Shown piece by piece: positions 63,701 to 64,000 of a stretch of 64,000 nt of DNA. The position numbers and the translations under genes were made by a program. Source of the stretch: JBBQFC01 sp038321615 (GTDB lineage Bacteria > Bacteroidota > Bacteroidia > Flavobacteriales_D > Cryomorphaceae); the NCBI GenBank assembly GCA_038321615.1, contig JBBQFC010000013.1, positions 1-64,000 of the forward strand. The letters run 5' to 3'. The notes below the pieces were generated by a model. It was given only the letters and a program-made list of their open reading frames with translations, searched no databases and had not been told where the DNA came from. The first letter of the stretch is position 1; each line of letters begins with the position of its first letter.

Positions 63701-64000
63701 TGGAATGGGCTGTAGCTGCGCAATCCGTTGGTCAATACTTGCCAAAATGAGTGTGGAGTCGGCTTTTTGAGATTGTTGAACCCTTAATTGAATGGTATTG
63801 AGAAGCTTATCGTCGACGTCATGGAAATGTTTTCCAATAATTTTAGCGGCTTCTGCGTGGTTTAATCCTTTGCGCAGCTTGAAAAGCTTGAAAGCAGGAA
63901 CAAGGATAAAGCGGGTAAATACGAATCCGTAGACACCTAAAGTACCGAAGAATAGAACGGCTCTCAAACCTGAAGAAAAGCGACCGTAATACTCTAATAC
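60782..64000 (-). CDS. DUF4175-family large membrane-anchored coiled-coil protein, N-terminus beyond the window
   Basis: 1073 codons are in the window, and the frame is open to the right edge (VLEYYGRFSSGLRAVLFF), so the TTG at 63967 is not the start. Two or three membrane helices lie near the visible N-terminus (about 1-30 and 105-130 from 63967). A beta-rich extracytoplasmic part (about 140-430) follows. From about 430 to the end it is a very long charged coiled coil rich in Glu, Lys and Gln (EELEKLIKELDQDKIREELEKL). It ends in a Gly/Pro/Met-rich low-complexity stretch (GNCENPGGSGSKPSDGKMGKM). The family is common in Bacteroidota and of unknown role, perhaps in the cell envelope. Confidence 0.87.
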   Translation of the reverse strand, partial: VLEYYGRFSSGLRAVLFFGTLGVYGFVFTRFILVPAFKLFKLRKGLNHAEAAKIIGKHFHDVDDKLLNTIQLRVQQSQKADSTLILASIDQRIAQLQPIPFTSAVDFKENKRYLPYALIPLGLGAILLFVAPAILKDGTQRIVSFNREFIEEAPFKFIVLNDELKAGLNENFQLIASTDGEYRPSEMNLELDGKFFRMKKNENGDFAYTFRSVRNDIPFRMTADGFNSAIQILSVLPTPSVLRFEMSLHFPEYLDLPDQNVSNGGNIQIPEGTRVKWTFATQNTESLLLAFGDTSVALRPASTNQFSFQRSIGNSMVYRLAATNSIIGGKDTMAYQIDVTKDAFPRISAQESRDSLQNDKIYFGGSVSDDHGLKSLTFNYLLSRADGTSESKALPVSLQGKEAQDFYHFADFGSLGLKPGDKVEYFFEVWDNDGVNGSKSSRSARATYAAPTTDELDKARKDSAEDVKDKLEETIKKAAELQKELKDINKTILQKNEMSWQDKQRIENAINNQKSLQREVESLQQERKKSQYQQEKYSEFDERILEKQRQIDKLFDELMSDEMKKMYEELEKLIKELDQDKIREELEKLQLDNKDLEKDLDRTLELFKQLEFEKQFEESLEKLEKLAEDQEKLSKDSEKDKTNSEELKEKQEELNEKFEELQKELDELEKQNEELESPNNMPDTEKSEEKIQEEMEKSSEQLDQKKNKKASESQKSAAQEMQKMAEGMKSAMAGQQSQKQEEDMDALRALLENLIQLSFDQEDIMENLRQTGRDDPGYVELGQRQKKLEGDSKMVEDSLFALSKRVPQISSAVNREIGLVNANIAQAISEIGERMTANASARQQYVMTSYNNLALLLDEALQQMQEAMANQMPGKGNCENPGGSGSKPSDGKMGKMQDEMGKKLEKMKKELEKGKSPGGSKPGMGNQGMSKEIAQMAAEQAAIRKEIERMSRELNEKGKGEGKGLEEIAEQMEKNERDLVNQDITRETMRRQEEILTRLLESEKAQREREYDDKRESNQPRAFEPVSPQKYEEYNLKKAREIELLRTLPPDLKPYYKTRVNEYFLNFEDRTQ

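Overview
The window reads as chromosomal DNA of a Bacteroidota species, most likely a gliding, Flavobacteriia-like member. The signs are a SusC/SusD pair, two proteins with C-terminal type IX secretion (T9SS) sorting domains, a GldH-type gliding lipoprotein, DUF4175 and IPExxxVDY family proteins, many lipoboxes, weak Shine-Dalgarno sites, and -7 boxes of the TAnnTTTG type very close to start codons. Most of it is dense core genome with short, often overlapping gene junctions.

Layout. 1-2122: a T9SS-secreted protein, cut by the left edge and interrupted by a frameshift. 2610-10660: a tight five-gene operon of SusC, SusD, a lipoprotein cyanophycinase-like S51 peptidase, a second S51 peptidase with a T9SS tail, and a YfcC-type permease. 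This is the best candidate for an undescribed system: a scavenging locus for an extracellular poly-amino acid such as cyanophycin. 10812-11945: an AT-rich leucine-rich-repeat gene and a gap with short repeats. 11946-27991: housekeeping and envelope genes (gpsA, a HEAT-cyclophilin lipoprotein, lysS, a phosphoglucose/phosphomannose isomerase, lipB, CvpA family, pgk, holB, a PSP1/RicT-like protein, gldH, PBP1A, scoAB). 28068-40437: a fused oligopeptide ABC ATPase, a DEDD exonuclease, cyclophilin, pheS, pyk, the acpP-fabF-rnc-IPExxxVDY cluster, an iodotyrosine-dehalogenase-like nitroreductase, purN, rnhA and a PfkB kinase.

40585-41336 is a small accessory patch. It holds tRNA-Asn(GTT), a palindromic terminator and a GIY-YIG nuclease gene, followed by a tandem second copy. 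In the second copy the tRNA is a relic invaded by a compound palindrome and the nuclease is truncated. 41507-53326 is rich in signalling genes: a tandem Usp protein, a YfiR/TPR/SpoIIE-phosphatase operon, RNase R, a LytTR response regulator with a multi-PAS histidine kinase, and a secreted protein of about 17 YwqK/MORN-like repeats. 53734-64000 carries rpiB, a TlpA-like lipoprotein, an ALDH7-type dehydrogenase, and then methyltransferase-mnmG-ybeY-RsbW-like kinase-DUF4175. Two parS-like 16-mers lie in the methyltransferase gene beside mnmG, hinting at an origin-proximal position.

All calls come from reading the sequence and from family knowledge; no database search was run.
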